Shown here: positions 26,751 through 35,291 of the stretch, in pieces
Position numbering within the stretch: position 1 is the first letter of the stretch
Layout: every line of letters starts with the position of its first letter
Source of the DNA: Deltaproteobacteria bacterium
Lineage (GTDB): Bacteria > Desulfobacterota > GWC2-55-46 > UBA9637
Length of the DNA stretch: 37,527 nt
Reading direction: 5' to 3'
Assembly (NCBI GenBank): GCA_016219285.1
Contig: JACRNJ010000072.1
Coordinates: 1 to 37,527, forward strand
Translations under genes and position numbers: made by a program
Notes under the pieces: model-generated
The model's database searches: none
Seen by the model: the letters and a program-made list of their open reading frames with translations, nothing else
What the model was told of the DNA's origin: nothing

Positions 26751-27155
26751 TTAAGCCTTCCCTTTCAGCACCTCGCTTGCCAATACAATGCTTTTCTGTC
26801 CGTGCTCCCTCAAAAACAGCGCCAGTTCAGAAAGCGTCTTGTCTGTTCTGTGACTGGCAAACTTCAGGAGCATCGGCAGGTTCACGCCTGTCAATATCTC
26901 TACCTTGCCGGCTTCCAGAAATGAAAGACCTATATTTGACGGCGTGCCTCCAAACATATCAGTCAGGATTATAATGCCGTCTTTTTTATCCATTGTTTTG
27001 ATAGCATTAGAGATTGCATCGCTGATACATTTTGCGCTATCACAGGCATCAATAGAAATATATCTTACATTATCAAGTTTGCCTGTTATGGCCTCTGCTG
27101 TAGTAACAACAGCCTCTGCCAGTTTTCCATGAGTTATTATTATTGCGCCAATCAT
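26751..27155 (-). CDS. PTS mannose/fructose/sorbose-family IIA component
   Basis: 134 residues from ATG 27155 (MIGAIIITHGKLAEAVVTTA). His9 in ITHGK is the phosphorylated residue; LTDMFGGTPSNIGLSF is the second family landmark. The frame is open up to 27230, but those 25 extra residues (MQKEKMFSLSVCSLQFAFFN...) come from a gcaaact heptamer repeat and are rejected. The ATG overlaps the stop of the rapZ relic (ATGA), showing that rapZ and this gene were once translationally coupled. Cytosolic; receives phosphate from HPr. Confidence 0.94.
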   Translation of the reverse strand: MIGAIIITHGKLAEAVVTTAEAITGKLDNVRYISIDACDSAKCISDAISNAIKTMDKKDGIIILTDMFGGTPSNIGLSFLEAGKVEILTGVNLPMLLKFASHRTDKTLSELALFLREHGQKSIVLASEVLKGKA

Positions 27156-27436
27156 AAGTCGCTTCGCTTCATTGAAGAATGCAAATTGCAAACTGCAAAC
27201 TGAAAGAGAAAACATCTTTTCTTTTTGCATTGTCCAATTTGCATTTTACAATTTACAATTGCTTTTACTGTCTCTCTATCCCTGTGTCTTTTCTTAAGAA
27301 CACATCTTTCCCACGAAATTTTATCTGCAAGAAAATCAACAATTGCAACAGACCTGTGTTTGCCGCCAATGCAGCCAATAGCGATAGTGAGGCAGGTTTT
27401 CCCTTGCTTGCAGCAGCTGGGAATAAGAAACTTGGC
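27152..27436 (-). pseudogene. rapZ: C-terminal remnant of rapZ (yvcJ family)
   Basis: The minus frame below a TGA at 27437-27439 reads AKFLIPSCCKQGKTCLTIAI then GCIGGKHRSVAIVDFLADK and ends in KKRHRD.... GC.GGKHRSV is the diagnostic C-terminal motif of RapZ, the nucleotide-binding protein that acts as an RNA adaptor or PTS-linked regulator. Upstream of the TGA a short stretch (ALWLSFIHILSR) fits the family poorly, and the N-terminal P-loop domain (about 200 residues) is gone. The final 28 codons run through a gcaaact repeat and stop at the IIA start (ATGA). Confidence 0.8.
27178..27263. repeat. Heptamer hairpin element (GCAAACT units)
   Basis: Reiterated gcaaattgcaaactgcaaact, then, after about 30 bases, the complement-like caatttgcattttacaatttac. 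It lies over the rapZ/IIA junction and changes the apparent C-terminus of one and N-terminus of the other. Confidence 0.7.
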
Positions 27437-27668
27437 TCATCGTGAAAGAATGTGGATAAAAGATAGCCATAAAGCGTCCATAACATAGCATAAAACAATA
27501 GAGAAAAGAAGTTTTAGTTGATAACCCAAAAATAGACTTTGATTTTTTGGCGATAACATCTGCATCCTTTACATGAGAGGGTAAACCTGTTAAAATCCCC
27601 ATAAAAAATGCGCACGGTATTTGGCCAAATATTGTGTTTGCCATAAATGTATATATTGGGGGTTAACT
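27437..27668. other. Gap between rapZ relic and queF
   Basis: No gene is seen. It holds a ccaaaaat/attttttgg hairpin (27526-27550, within gttgataaccc...) and an AT-rich stretch before queF. No preQ1 riboswitch could be fitted. gggggtt provides the queF ribosome-binding site. Confidence 0.5.
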
Positions 27669-28028
27669 ATGAGATACGGCGAGAAGACCATAAAAACAGC
27701 TAAACTTGAACTCTGGGATAATCCAGTTACTGACAGGGACTATACTATTGATATTTCCTACCCTGAATTCACATGCCTTTGTCCACGCTCAGGTTATCCT
27801 GACTTTGCCACGATAAGGGTTAATTACATCCCGGACAAGAAGGTTGTTGAACTAAAGAGCCTGAAACTCTATCTAAACAATTTCCGCAATAAATACATCT
27901 CCCATGAGGCTGCAACAAATGAGATATTTGATGCATTGAAGAAAAGCCTCAAGCCAAGGCATCTTGAGGTTACAGGAGATTTTAATGTAAGAGGAAATGT
28001 GAAGACCGTGATAAAGGTCGTAACATGA
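27669..28028 (+). CDS. queF: NADPH-dependent preQ0 reductase
   Basis: 119 residues, the short (unimodular, B. subtilis-like) form. Reduces 7-cyano-7-deazaguanine to preQ1 in queuosine synthesis. The catalytic cysteine is Cys38 and the acid Asp45 in [34 protein letters not shown] supplies the conserved Glu and His of the substrate pocket. ATG 27669 has ggggg six bases upstream. No other queuosine gene is adjacent. It is followed closely by the left inverted repeat of a transposable unit. Confidence 0.96.
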   Translation: MRYGEKTIKTAKLELWDNPVTDRDYTIDISYPEFTCLCPRSGYPDFATIRVNYIPDKKVVELKSLKLYLNNFRNKYISHEAATNEIFDALKKSLKPRHLEVTGDFNVRGNVKTVIKVVT

Positions 28029-28054
28029 AATACAGAAAATGTATAAAGAATGTA

Positions 28055-28073
28055 TAAAGGGGACGGTTCTCTT
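28055..28073 (+). repeat. Left inverted repeat of the RAYT unit
   Basis: taaaggggacggttctctt, the perfect reverse complement of 28803-28821. A tandem 11-base unit (aatgtataaag) precedes it. Confidence 0.9.
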
Positions 28074-28111
28074 AATTTGACAAATTTGGTCTGTGATGAT
28101 ACTTTTGACAT

Positions 28112-28822
28112 ATGCCAAGGACTGCAAGAGTAGCTCCAAGAGAGCATGTATATCATGTTCTGACAAGAGGCAACAACCGTCAGGATGTATTTGAGGACAA
28201 TGAGGATTTTAGAAAATATCTGGACATACTCCTTCGTTATAAAGAGAAGTATCATTTCAAGCTGTATCACTATGCTATGATGACCAACCATGTGCATCTG
28301 GTCATTGAGCCGTTAGAAGGAGGGGGCGATTTATCCGAAATAATGAAGGGGATTAACCTGGCCTATGTCCTTTATTATAAGCGCAAATATAATCATACCG
28401 GGCATTTCTGGCAGGACAGATACAAGAGCATAATAATTTCAAAAGACGAGTATCTGCTTGCCTGCGGCAGCTATGTTGAACTGAATCCGGTACGTGCAAA
28501 GATGGTGGAAGACCCAAAGGATTATACATGGAGCAGCTATCAGGTGTATGCTTACGGAAAGAAAAATGTCCTTGTAGATGAGCATCCTGTTTATTTTCAG
28601 TTGTCTGAAGATGAAGGAGAGCGGAGGAGGAAATATCGGCAGTTTGTGCGAGGAATGCTAAAAGAGAAAGAGGCAATGAAGGGGGAAATGGACAGGCGGA
28701 TAGTGTATGGCGGTAAGGATTTCGTGAAAGACATGGCTAAGACCTATAAGGTTTCTGAAAAGATAAAGCAAATGGGGCGACAAAAGGGCTGGAGGAAAAA
28801 TAAAGAGAACCGTCCCCTTTAG
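28112..28822 (+). CDS. REP-associated tyrosine transposase (HUH, IS200/Y1-like)
   Basis: 236 residues. The HUH pair is His60-x-His62 in MMTNHVHLVIEP; the nucleophile is Tyr121 in CGSYVELNPVRAKMV, followed by the family's YTWSSY. It cuts single-stranded DNA at hairpins and joins through a phosphotyrosine. The N-terminal MPRTARVAPREHVYHVLTRG and the basic C-terminal tail are typical of RAYT proteins. The stop codon (TAG 28820-28822) falls in the right inverted repeat, so the repeat encodes the last residues, ENRPL. The frame is intact and all key residues are present. Confidence 0.92.
   Translation: MPRTARVAPREHVYHVLTRGNNRQDVFEDNEDFRKYLDILLRYKEKYHFKLYHYAMMTNHVHLVIEPLEGGGDLSEIMKGINLAYVLYYKRKYNHTGHFWQDRYKSIIISKDEYLLACGSYVELNPVRAKMVEDPKDYTWSSYQVYAYGKKNVLVDEHPVYFQLSEDEGERRRKYRQFVRGMLKEKEAMKGEMDRRIVYGGKDFVKDMAKTYKVSEKIKQMGRQKGWRKNKENRPL
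28803..28821 (+). repeat. Right inverted repeat of the RAYT unit
   Basis: aagagaaccgtccccttta, the perfect reverse complement of 28055-28073. It includes the last codons and most of the stop codon of the transposase gene. Confidence 0.9.
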
Positions 28823-28877
28823 TTGCGTTGCTCAACCCTACATTTGAAATCACCACAAAAAGCACAAGGAGTTCACT

Positions 28878-31800
28878 TTGCCAAAACGAAATGACATAAA
28901 AAAAATCCTTATCATCGGCGCCGGCCCTATTGTCATCGGACAGGCGTGTGAGTTTGATTACTCAGGCACGCAGGCTTGCAAGGCTCTGAAAGAAGAGGGT
29001 TATAAGGTCATCCTCATCAACTCAAACCCTGCAACCATTATGACTGACCCTAATCTTGCGGACAGGACATATATTGAGCCTGTTATACCCGAGATAATTG
29101 AGAAGATAATTGAAAAGGAAAGGCCTGATGCGCTTTTGCCGACCATGGGCGGGCAGACTGCGCTTAATACTGCTGTTGCCCTTGCAGAATCGGGCACTCT
29201 TGACAAATATAATGTTGAACTTATTGGCGCAAAACTCCATGCAATAAAAAAGGCAGAAGACAGAGAGCTTTTCAAAGAGGCAATGGAGAGGATTGGTCTT
29301 TCTGTGCCGAGAAGCGGTTATGCAAAGACACTTACAGATGCAATAAGTATAATGGAGACCATGGATTATCCTGCCATTATAAGACCTTCCTTTACATTAG
29401 GCGGCACAGGAGGCGGTATTGCATATAACGCAGAGGAATTTAAGGAAATGGTTCAGTATGGTCTGGATGCAAGCCCTTACAGCGAAATCTTGGTTGAGGA
29501 ATCTGTTATAGGGTGGAAGGAATATGAGCTTGAGGTGATGAGGGATAGGCAAGACAATGTGGTCATCATATGCTCCATAGAGAATTTTGACCCCATGGGT
29601 GTTCATACCGGCGATTCAATTACAGTTGCGCCCGCACAAACCTTGACTGACAAGGAATATCAAATTATGAGGGATGCTGCGTTAAAGATTATCAGAGAGA
29701 TTGGCGTTGACACAGGCGGTTCAAATATCCAGTTTTCTGTGAACCCTGACAACGGCAAGATGTATATAATTGAGATGAATCCGAGGGTCTCCCGCTCATC
29801 CGCCCTTGCCAGTAAGGCAACTGGTTTTCCAATTGCAAAGATTGCCGCAAAACTTGCTGTTGGTTATACGCTTGATGAGATCCCAAATGACATAACAAAG
29901 AAGACGCCTGCATGCTTTGAGCCAACCATTGATTATGTTGTTACAAAAGTTCCAAGGTTCACATTCGAAAAATTTCCGCAGGCTGACACAATACTGACAA
30001 CACAGATGAAGTCTGTGGGTGAAGTAATGGCGATAGGCAGAACATTTAAAGAATCTCTGCAAAAGTCGCTCAGGTCTCTTGAGATAGGGAGTTATGGTTT
30101 TGAGATAAAGAAGTCTATGAGATACGAGGGGGCGGATGATTATATAGAAGTAATTAAGGAAAAACTGAGGGCGCCAAATTGGGAGAGGCTTTGGTATATA
30201 GGGGATGCATTCAGGTGCGGCATGACCGTTGATGAGATATTTGAATTGTCAAACATAGATAGATGGTTTTTAAATAATATAAAAGAAATAATAGAGTTTG
30301 AAGAAGAGATAAAAAATTGCGAAGGGCTTTCATCCGATGCATTGAGAATGGCAAAAGAGCTTGGTTTTTCTGACAGGCGCATAGCCCAGCTTCTATCAAC
30401 AGGAAAGAAGTCAGGCGGCAAAAGGTGCGATGTTCCTTCCGGCAAAGATTTAGAAGTAAAAGAACATGATATCAGAAAAAAAAGAATAGATGCCGGTATC
30501 CTGCCTGTCTATAAAACCGTTGACACCTGCGGCGCGGAATTTGAGGCACACACGCCGTATCTGTATTCAAGTTATGAGAAACCATACTACAACATAGAAG
30601 TCAGAAGTCAGAAGTCAGAAGTCGGAAGTTTAAAATCTGATTGTGAAGCAAATCCTACCAACCGCAAGAAGGTGATAATCCTCGGCAGCGGACCGAATAG
30701 AATCGGCCAGGGTATTGAATTTGACTACTGTTGTGTGCATGCGTCGTTTGCATTGAAAGAAGAAGGGATTGAAACAATAATGGTTAATTGTAATCCTGAG
30801 ACTGTTTCAACAGATTATGACACATCGGACAGGCTTTATTTTGAACCACTTACATTTGAAGATGTTATGAATATAATTGAAAAGGAAAAACCGTATGGTG
30901 TTATTGTTCAGTTTGGCGGTCAGACGCCTCTGAAACTTGCTGTGCCTCTGGAAAAGGCGGGAGTAAATATACTCGGCACATCGCCTGATTCCATTGACAT
31001 CGCAGAGGATAGAGAGCGATTTGACAAACTCCTTACAAAATTAAGCATCAAAAGACCGGAAAGCGGCATTGCCCGCTCAATAGATGAAGCAATAAAGGTT
31101 GCGGCAAGAATCGGCTATCCTGTAATGGTCAGGCCTTCCTATGTTCTCGGCGGCAGGGCAATGGAGATAGTTTACACAGAGGATAACTTGAAAGGTTATA
31201 TGACACGGGCAGTGGAGGCATCCCCTGAACATCCTGTGCTTATTGATAAGTTCTTAAACAATGCAACAGAGGTTGATGTTGATTGTATAAGCGATGGAAA
31301 GGATGTTGTTATCGGAGGCATTATGGAGCATATTGAAGAGGCAGGCATTCATTCCGGCGATTCAGCCTGCTCAATTCCGCCATACTCTCTTGATGTAAGA
31401 GTGGTTGATGATATAAGAAAGCAAACAATAGCCATGGCAAAAGAGTTGAAGGTCATCGGTTTGATGAATGTTCAGTTTGCAGTGAAAAAGTCAGAAGTCA
31501 GAAGTCAGAAGTCAGAAGTCAGAAATTCAGATTATGAAATATATGTGCTTGAGGTGAACCCAAGGGCGTCACGGACAGCGCCGTTTGTAAGCAAGGCCAT
31601 CGGCAGTCCACTGGCAAAGATTGCGGCAAAGGTAATGCTCGGCAAGACACTCAAAGAACTTGGATTTACAACAGAGGTTGTGCCGCAGCACACATCGGTC
31701 AAGGAATCAGTATTTCCATTCATCAAATTCCCTGGAGTTGATACCATCCTCGGCCCTGAGATGAAATCAACAGGCGAGGTTATGGGCATAGATGCGGATT

Positions 31801-32315
31801 TTGGCAAGGCCTTTGCCAAGGCGCAGATTGCGGCTGGCAATAAACTGCCACCCCCGCCTTTATCCTCCCCCTTAAAGGGGGAGGGATGGGGAGGGGGTAA
31901 TGTGTTTGTCAGTGTAAAGAATGATGATAAAAATGGTGTCGTAGAAGCGGCAAGGCAGCTAAGCGGGTTGGGCTTTAAAATTATTGCCACAAACGGCACT
32001 GCTGATTATCTTAAAGATAATGGAATTGATACAGAGTTTGTTTATAAAGTAGGCGAGGGCAGGCCTGACATAGTGGATAGGATAAAAAGCGGCGAGATAG
32101 CCATGGTGATAAACACATCCTTTGGGGCAAAATCTGCGGCAGATTCATATTCAATAAGACGTTCAGCACTGATATATAATGTCCCTTATTTTACAACCGT
32201 TGCCGGCGCAAAGGCTGCGGCGCATGGCATAGCATCGTTAATAAAAGAGGGTCTCAAGGTAAAGCCGATACAGGAGTATCATAACATTCAAAATGAGCTA
32301 TTAACGGCCGGATAA
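28878..32315 (+). CDS. carB: Carbamoyl-phosphate synthase large subunit with in-frame repeat insertions
   Basis: 1145 residues, against about 1070 in the family. Makes carbamoyl phosphate for arginine and pyrimidines with CarA (not in this window). Both ATP-grasp halves are present: [20 protein letters not shown] with [12 protein letters not shown] in the first, [20 protein letters not shown] with [11 protein letters not shown] in the second, and a C-terminal allosteric MGS-like domain ([18 protein letters not shown]). The TTG start has aaggag 7 bases upstream. The excess length is due to three inserts: about 573-590 (SQKSEVGS... from AGAAGTC heptamers), 870-884 ([13 protein letters not shown], same heptamer) and 990-1007 ([18 protein letters not shown] from a purine/pyrimidine hairpin). 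All keep the frame and lie at domain or linker positions. Confidence 0.97.
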   Translation: MPKRNDIKKILIIGAGPIVIGQACEFDYSGTQACKALKEEGYKVILINSNPATIMTDPNLADRTYIEPVIPEIIEKIIEKERPDALLPTMGGQTALNTAVALAESGTLDKYNVELIGAKLHAIKKAEDRELFKEAMERIGLSVPRSGYAKTLTDAISIMETMDYPAIIRPSFTLGGTGGGIAYNAEEFKEMVQYGLDASPYSEILVEESVIGWKEYELEVMRDRQDNVVIICSIENFDPMGVHTGDSITVAPAQTLTDKEYQIMRDAALKIIREIGVDTGGSNIQFSVNPDNGKMYIIEMNPRVSRSSALASKATGFPIAKIAAKLAVGYTLDEIPNDITKKTPACFEPTIDYVVTKVPRFTFEKFPQADTILTTQMKSVGEVMAIGRTFKESLQKSLRSLEIGSYGFEIKKSMRYEGADDYIEVIKEKLRAPNWERLWYIGDAFRCGMTVDEIFELSNIDRWFLNNIKEIIEFEEEIKNCEGLSSDALRMAKELGFSDRRIAQLLSTGKKSGGKRCDVPSGKDLEVKEHDIRKKRIDAGILPVYKTVDTCGAEFEAHTPYLYSSYEKPYYNIEVRSQKSEVGSLKSDCEANPTNRKKVIILGSGPNRIGQGIEFDYCCVHASFALKEEGIETIMVNCNPETVSTDYDTSDRLYFEPLTFEDVMNIIEKEKPYGVIVQFGGQTPLKLAVPLEKAGVNILGTSPDSIDIAEDRERFDKLLTKLSIKRPESGIARSIDEAIKVAARIGYPVMVRPSYVLGGRAMEIVYTEDNLKGYMTRAVEASPEHPVLIDKFLNNATEVDVDCISDGKDVVIGGIMEHIEEAGIHSGDSACSIPPYSLDVRVVDDIRKQTIAMAKELKVIGLMNVQFAVKKSEVRSQKSEVRNSDYEIYVLEVNPRASRTAPFVSKAIGSPLAKIAAKVMLGKTLKELGFTTEVVPQHTSVKESVFPFIKFPGVDTILGPEMKSTGEVMGIDADFGKAFAKAQIAAGNKLPPPPLSSPLKGEGWGGGNVFVSVKNDDKNGVVEAARQLSGLGFKIIATNGTADYLKDNGIDTEFVYKVGEGRPDIVDRIKSGEIAMVINTSFGAKSAADSYSIRRSALIYNVPYFTTVAGAKAAAHGIASLIKEGLKVKPIQEYHNIQNELLTAG
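30596..30623 (+). repeat. Heptamer repeat in carB (AGAAGTC), block 1
   Basis: Three exact agaagtc units and one imperfect (ggaagtt), translated in frame at the junction between the two halves of CarB. Confidence 0.85.
31486..31527 (+). repeat. Heptamer repeat in carB (AGAAGTC), block 2
   Basis: Four exact agaagtc units (31493-31520) flanked by imperfect ones, inside the second ATP-grasp domain. Same unit as block 1, about 0.9 kb away. Confidence 0.85.
31848..31900. repeat. Purine/pyrimidine hairpin insertion in carB
   Basis: Perfect arms cctccccct (31864-31872) and agggggagg (31876-31884) within outer ccaccccc / gggagggggt. It is read as [18 protein letters not shown]. Confidence 0.8.
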
Positions 32316-32362
32316 CAAATTGGGGAAGGTAATGACTGTCCCGACTTTATCAGGAAATGATT

Positions 32363-34933
32363 ATGGCGAAAGAGAAGAAGAAAAGCGGATTAAATAAAGG
32401 CGATATTGAATCCTACAGGCATGAGTCTGAGACTCGAAAAAATGCCGTGCCTGTGGGTCTTGCGTCATATGACACTGCAAAACCAAAGCCAAAGAAATAT
32501 GAATACGACCCGCACCTTGACCCGCAGTTAGTCTGGGCAGGCAAAAAAGAGCATACTTCCTTTGAAGTTCCTACTGTATCACTCCACATCCATGAACACA
32601 TAGCGCCAGAGGCAATTATCCGTTCAGTGAAACGGGAGCCGACACAGCCTGAATTATTTGCAAAGCCGGAGATGCCGTTAAAAGAACTTGTTGAGTTTTA
32701 TCAGCATGAGATGGACTGGACAAACAGGCTGATACTTGGCGATTCACTTCTGATTATGAATTCCCTTCTTGAGAGGGAGATGATGGGCGGGAAGGTTCAG
32801 ACAATATTTGTTGACCCACCGTATGGCGTTAAGTTTTCCTCAAACTTCCAGCCTTCGGTTAAGCAGAGGGATGTAAAAGATTCCGATGAATTCATGGTGC
32901 GCGAACCTGAGCAAATCAAGGCGTATCGTGATACATGGCAACTGGGGATACATTCGTATCTTGCTTATCTGAGAGATAGACTGCTTCTAAGTCGAGATCT
33001 GCTAACAGATTCAGGGAGTATATTTGTGCAGATTTCTGATGAGAATATGCATCATGTAAGGGAGTTGATGGATGAGGTGTTTGAGAAAGAGAATTTTGTT
33101 AGCTTAATATCATTCACTACAACAAGCGGTATTCCATCAAATACTTTATCACGTGCTGGTGATTACATATTATGGTATGCAAAAGATTTAGAACAAATAA
33201 AATACAGACAACAGTTTAAAAATAAAGACCTCGAAGATATAGCGCATTACAATTTACTTTATCTTCCAGATGGAAAAATAAGAAGATTAAGTAAAGAAGA
33301 AACAGAGGACACTACTTTAATACCAAAAAATGCTAAATTAGCAACATCTCAGTCACTTACATCCCAAGGTGCAACAAAATCGGATTCAACAGTAGTCTTG
33401 AATGGAATAGAGTATAGGCCCCCAAGCGACCAACATTGGAAAACAACAGTAGAAGGGATCAAAAACCTTTTTGACAAAGGAAGGCTTTTGATTTCAGGAA
33501 AATCAATTAGATATCTCCGATTTGATAGTGATTTTCCAGTAAGCCCTATCAACAATATATGGACTGACACAGTAATAGGTAGCCAAGAGAAAGAATATGT
33601 TGTACAAACATCAATAAAAACTATCCAACGTTGTATCCTCATGACCACAGACCCCGGTGATTTGGTATTTGACCCGACCTGCGGAAGCGGGACAACTGCT
33701 TATGTTGCTGAGCAATGGGGAAGGCGCTGGCTCACTTGTGATACCTCAAGGGTTGCCCTTACGCTTGCAAGACAACGCTTGATGACTGCTGTATTTCCTT
33801 ACTACAAACTTGCTGATGATGAGATGGGTGTTAAGGGAGGATTTATATATGAGGAAGTGCCTCATGTAACATTGAAGTCTATTGCCCAGAACGAACCGTC
33901 TGAAAAGGAAATTCTTTTTGATAAGCCTGAGATTGACAGAAAAAGGATTAGGGTTGCAGGCCCATTGACTGTTGAAGGCATACCACAGCATTCTACTTTG
34001 GATTTTGCTGATGCGAATTATGAGGCTGAGGTAAAGGCACTTTCAGTAGAAAATGTCATTCCTGCGAAAGCAGGAATCCGGAAGGCTAAAAACATGGATT
34101 CCCGTTTGCACGGGAATGACAGATTAGATTCATGTAGCATCAGAGTGGAAGCCGACAACCATGTCCATACCCTCATAGAACTTCTCCGCAAAGACGGCGT
34201 AACCTTTCCCGGCAACAAAAAGATGAAATTTGAAAATCTTATATCCGTGAGAAGCGGTTTCATCCACGCTGAAGGCGAACCTGTTGAAAAAAATGGCATC
34301 AAGAAAGTAGCCGTATCTTTTGGGCCTCCGCATGGCCCTGTTACTGTAGGACAGGTTCAGGAGGGTATCCGTGAGGCTCACATCAATGGATATAACGGCA
34401 TAATCTTCTGTGGCTTTGCCTTCGATTCATCAGCAATGGATGTGAAACATCCAAAGGTAAAGGTCTTTTATTCCCATATCAGACCAGATGTGCTTGTGGG
34501 TGATTTGCTCAAGACAACAGCCTCAAGCCAGTTGTTTACAGTATTCGGCGAACCTGATATTGAGATAAAGAAAATCCCAAATCTCAAATCTCAAATTTCA
34601 AATCCTGAATACGAAGTAATCCTCAAAGGCGTTGACATCTACGACCCATTGACAGGCGAGGTCTATTCAGATAACGGCAACAGGATTGCCGCATGGTTTA
34701 TTGATACAGATTATGACAAGCGCGCCTTCTGCATATCTCAGGCATTCTTCCCTGACTCAACTGCATGGGACAAATTAAAGAGGGCATTGAAGGCAACAAT
34801 AGACGAAGATAAGTTTGAGCTCCTCACCAGCACCCAATCCCTGCCATTTAAACTCGGCAAAGAAAAACGAATCGCTGTCAAGGTCATTGACCACAGAGGA
34901 AATGAGGTTATGGTGGTGAGGGAGGTGGGGTAA
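32363..34933 (+). CDS. mod: Type III restriction-modification methyltransferase (Mod)
   Basis: Beta-class DNA adenine methyltransferase of a type III system. 856 residues from ATG 32363 (aggaaa upstream; ATG 32357 adds two). Catalytic DPPY motif in QTIFVDPPYGVKF near residue 152; AdoMet-binding FDPTCGSGTTAYVAEQWG near 436. The C-terminal half (from about 610) is a long conserved extension shared by this Mod subtype. Two repeat-derived inserts occur: a 22-residue VIPAKAGIRKAKNMDSRLHG-type cassette at about 565-586 (34055-34120) and NLKSQISNPE near 740 (34573-34606). The variable target-recognition region (about 240-410) is less GC-rich. Frame intact. Res lies downstream after a toxin-antitoxin pair. 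Confidence 0.93.
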   Translation: MAKEKKKSGLNKGDIESYRHESETRKNAVPVGLASYDTAKPKPKKYEYDPHLDPQLVWAGKKEHTSFEVPTVSLHIHEHIAPEAIIRSVKREPTQPELFAKPEMPLKELVEFYQHEMDWTNRLILGDSLLIMNSLLEREMMGGKVQTIFVDPPYGVKFSSNFQPSVKQRDVKDSDEFMVREPEQIKAYRDTWQLGIHSYLAYLRDRLLLSRDLLTDSGSIFVQISDENMHHVRELMDEVFEKENFVSLISFTTTSGIPSNTLSRAGDYILWYAKDLEQIKYRQQFKNKDLEDIAHYNLLYLPDGKIRRLSKEETEDTTLIPKNAKLATSQSLTSQGATKSDSTVVLNGIEYRPPSDQHWKTTVEGIKNLFDKGRLLISGKSIRYLRFDSDFPVSPINNIWTDTVIGSQEKEYVVQTSIKTIQRCILMTTDPGDLVFDPTCGSGTTAYVAEQWGRRWLTCDTSRVALTLARQRLMTAVFPYYKLADDEMGVKGGFIYEEVPHVTLKSIAQNEPSEKEILFDKPEIDRKRIRVAGPLTVEGIPQHSTLDFADANYEAEVKALSVENVIPAKAGIRKAKNMDSRLHGNDRLDSCSIRVEADNHVHTLIELLRKDGVTFPGNKKMKFENLISVRSGFIHAEGEPVEKNGIKKVAVSFGPPHGPVTVGQVQEGIREAHINGYNGIIFCGFAFDSSAMDVKHPKVKVFYSHIRPDVLVGDLLKTTASSQLFTVFGEPDIEIKKIPNLKSQISNPEYEVILKGVDIYDPLTGEVYSDNGNRIAAWFIDTDYDKRAFCISQAFFPDSTAWDKLKRALKATIDEDKFELLTSTQSLPFKLGKEKRIAVKVIDHRGNEVMVVREVG
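34055..34120. repeat. 66-base double-hairpin cassette inside mod
   Basis: Outer ends gtcattcc/ggaatgac; inner hairpin 1 attcctgc-gaaa-gcaggaat (34058-34077); inner hairpin 2 attcccgt ... acgggaat (34098-34117). Sixty-six bases equal 22 codons, so the frame is kept. The translated motif VIPAKAGI ... MDSRLHGND is a familiar repeat product in several bacterial groups. Confidence 0.85.
34573..34606 (+). repeat. Heptamer repeat in mod (AATCTCA units)
   Basis: Tandem aatctca, aatctca, aatttca, aatcctg units read in frame as NLKSQISNP. Confidence 0.75.
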
Positions 34934-35011
34934 TCAGTCTGGCGGGATGAATATCTCAAGGTAATCTGCGCCTTTGCGAATGCCGACGGCGGTAAATTGA
35001 CAGGGCAGTCA
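34934..35011 (+). pseudogene. Scrap of an AlbA/Schlafen-type (AlbA_2) domain gene
   Basis: Directly after the mod stop, the same frame reads SVWRDEYLKVICAFANADGG followed by KLTGQS. WRDEYLK.ICaFANa.GG.L is the start of AlbA_2 domains of COG2865-type regulators, where it is usually followed by YIG. Only about 25 residues survive, with no start codon, so this is a relic, perhaps left by a deletion between mod and the antitoxin gene. Confidence 0.6.
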
Positions 35012-35054
35012 ATGATGAATTATGAGATAATAACATATCGGAAAGGAGGTTAAG

Positions 35055-35291
35055 ATGCAGACGAATTATAAGGAAAAGATATTGCAGGAAATCGAAAAAA
35101 TCCCTGATGACAAGTTGGGGAATATTTACAAGATTATTCATTTGTTGACAGGGGAAATTACTACAGGCGCAAAAAGGACAGGGAAAAGGACTTCATTAAG
35201 AGGAATCTGGAAAGGCAGTCAGATTGATGAGTTCCTATTTACTGAAGCCAAGAAATCACTTTTCCCATATGAAAAAAGCAGGGGTGTCTAA
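35055..35291 (+). CDS. Antitoxin of a VapBC-type pair
   Basis: 78 residues, beginning MQTNYKEKILQEIEKIPDDK then LGNIYKIIHLL. This helix is typical of small antitoxins of the DUF2281-like kind, with a basic linker (GAKRTGKRTSLRG) and a C-terminal segment IWKGSQIDEFLFTEAKKSLF likely to wrap the toxin. A strong ribosome-binding site (aaaggagg) precedes the ATG. The stop overlaps the toxin start (TAATG), so the two are coupled. Intact, unlike the other VapBC pair in this window. Sits between mod and res. Confidence 0.82.
   Translation: MQTNYKEKILQEIEKIPDDKLGNIYKIIHLLTGEITTGAKRTGKRTSLRGIWKGSQIDEFLFTEAKKSLFPYEKSRGV

Larger units (their letters stand above)
28055..28821 (+). mobile_element. REP-associated transposase unit bounded by 19-base inverted repeats
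   Basis: A 767-base unit: inverted repeat, short leader with TTGACA at 28077-28082, one HUH transposase gene, inverted repeat. Domesticated REP-associated tyrosine transposases move or create small palindromic repeats, so this unit is the natural candidate for at least one repeat class in this genome. Confidence 0.75.

Noticed and set aside
27540-27668. preQ1 riboswitch upstream of queF
   Set aside because: ccccataaaaaatg recalls the A-rich tail of preQ1-I, but the short stem-loop and matching pyrimidines could not be fitted.
30596-31527. AGAAGTC blocks as a CRISPR array
   Set aside because: Units are 7 bases, directly tandem with no spacers, and are translated in frame within carB.
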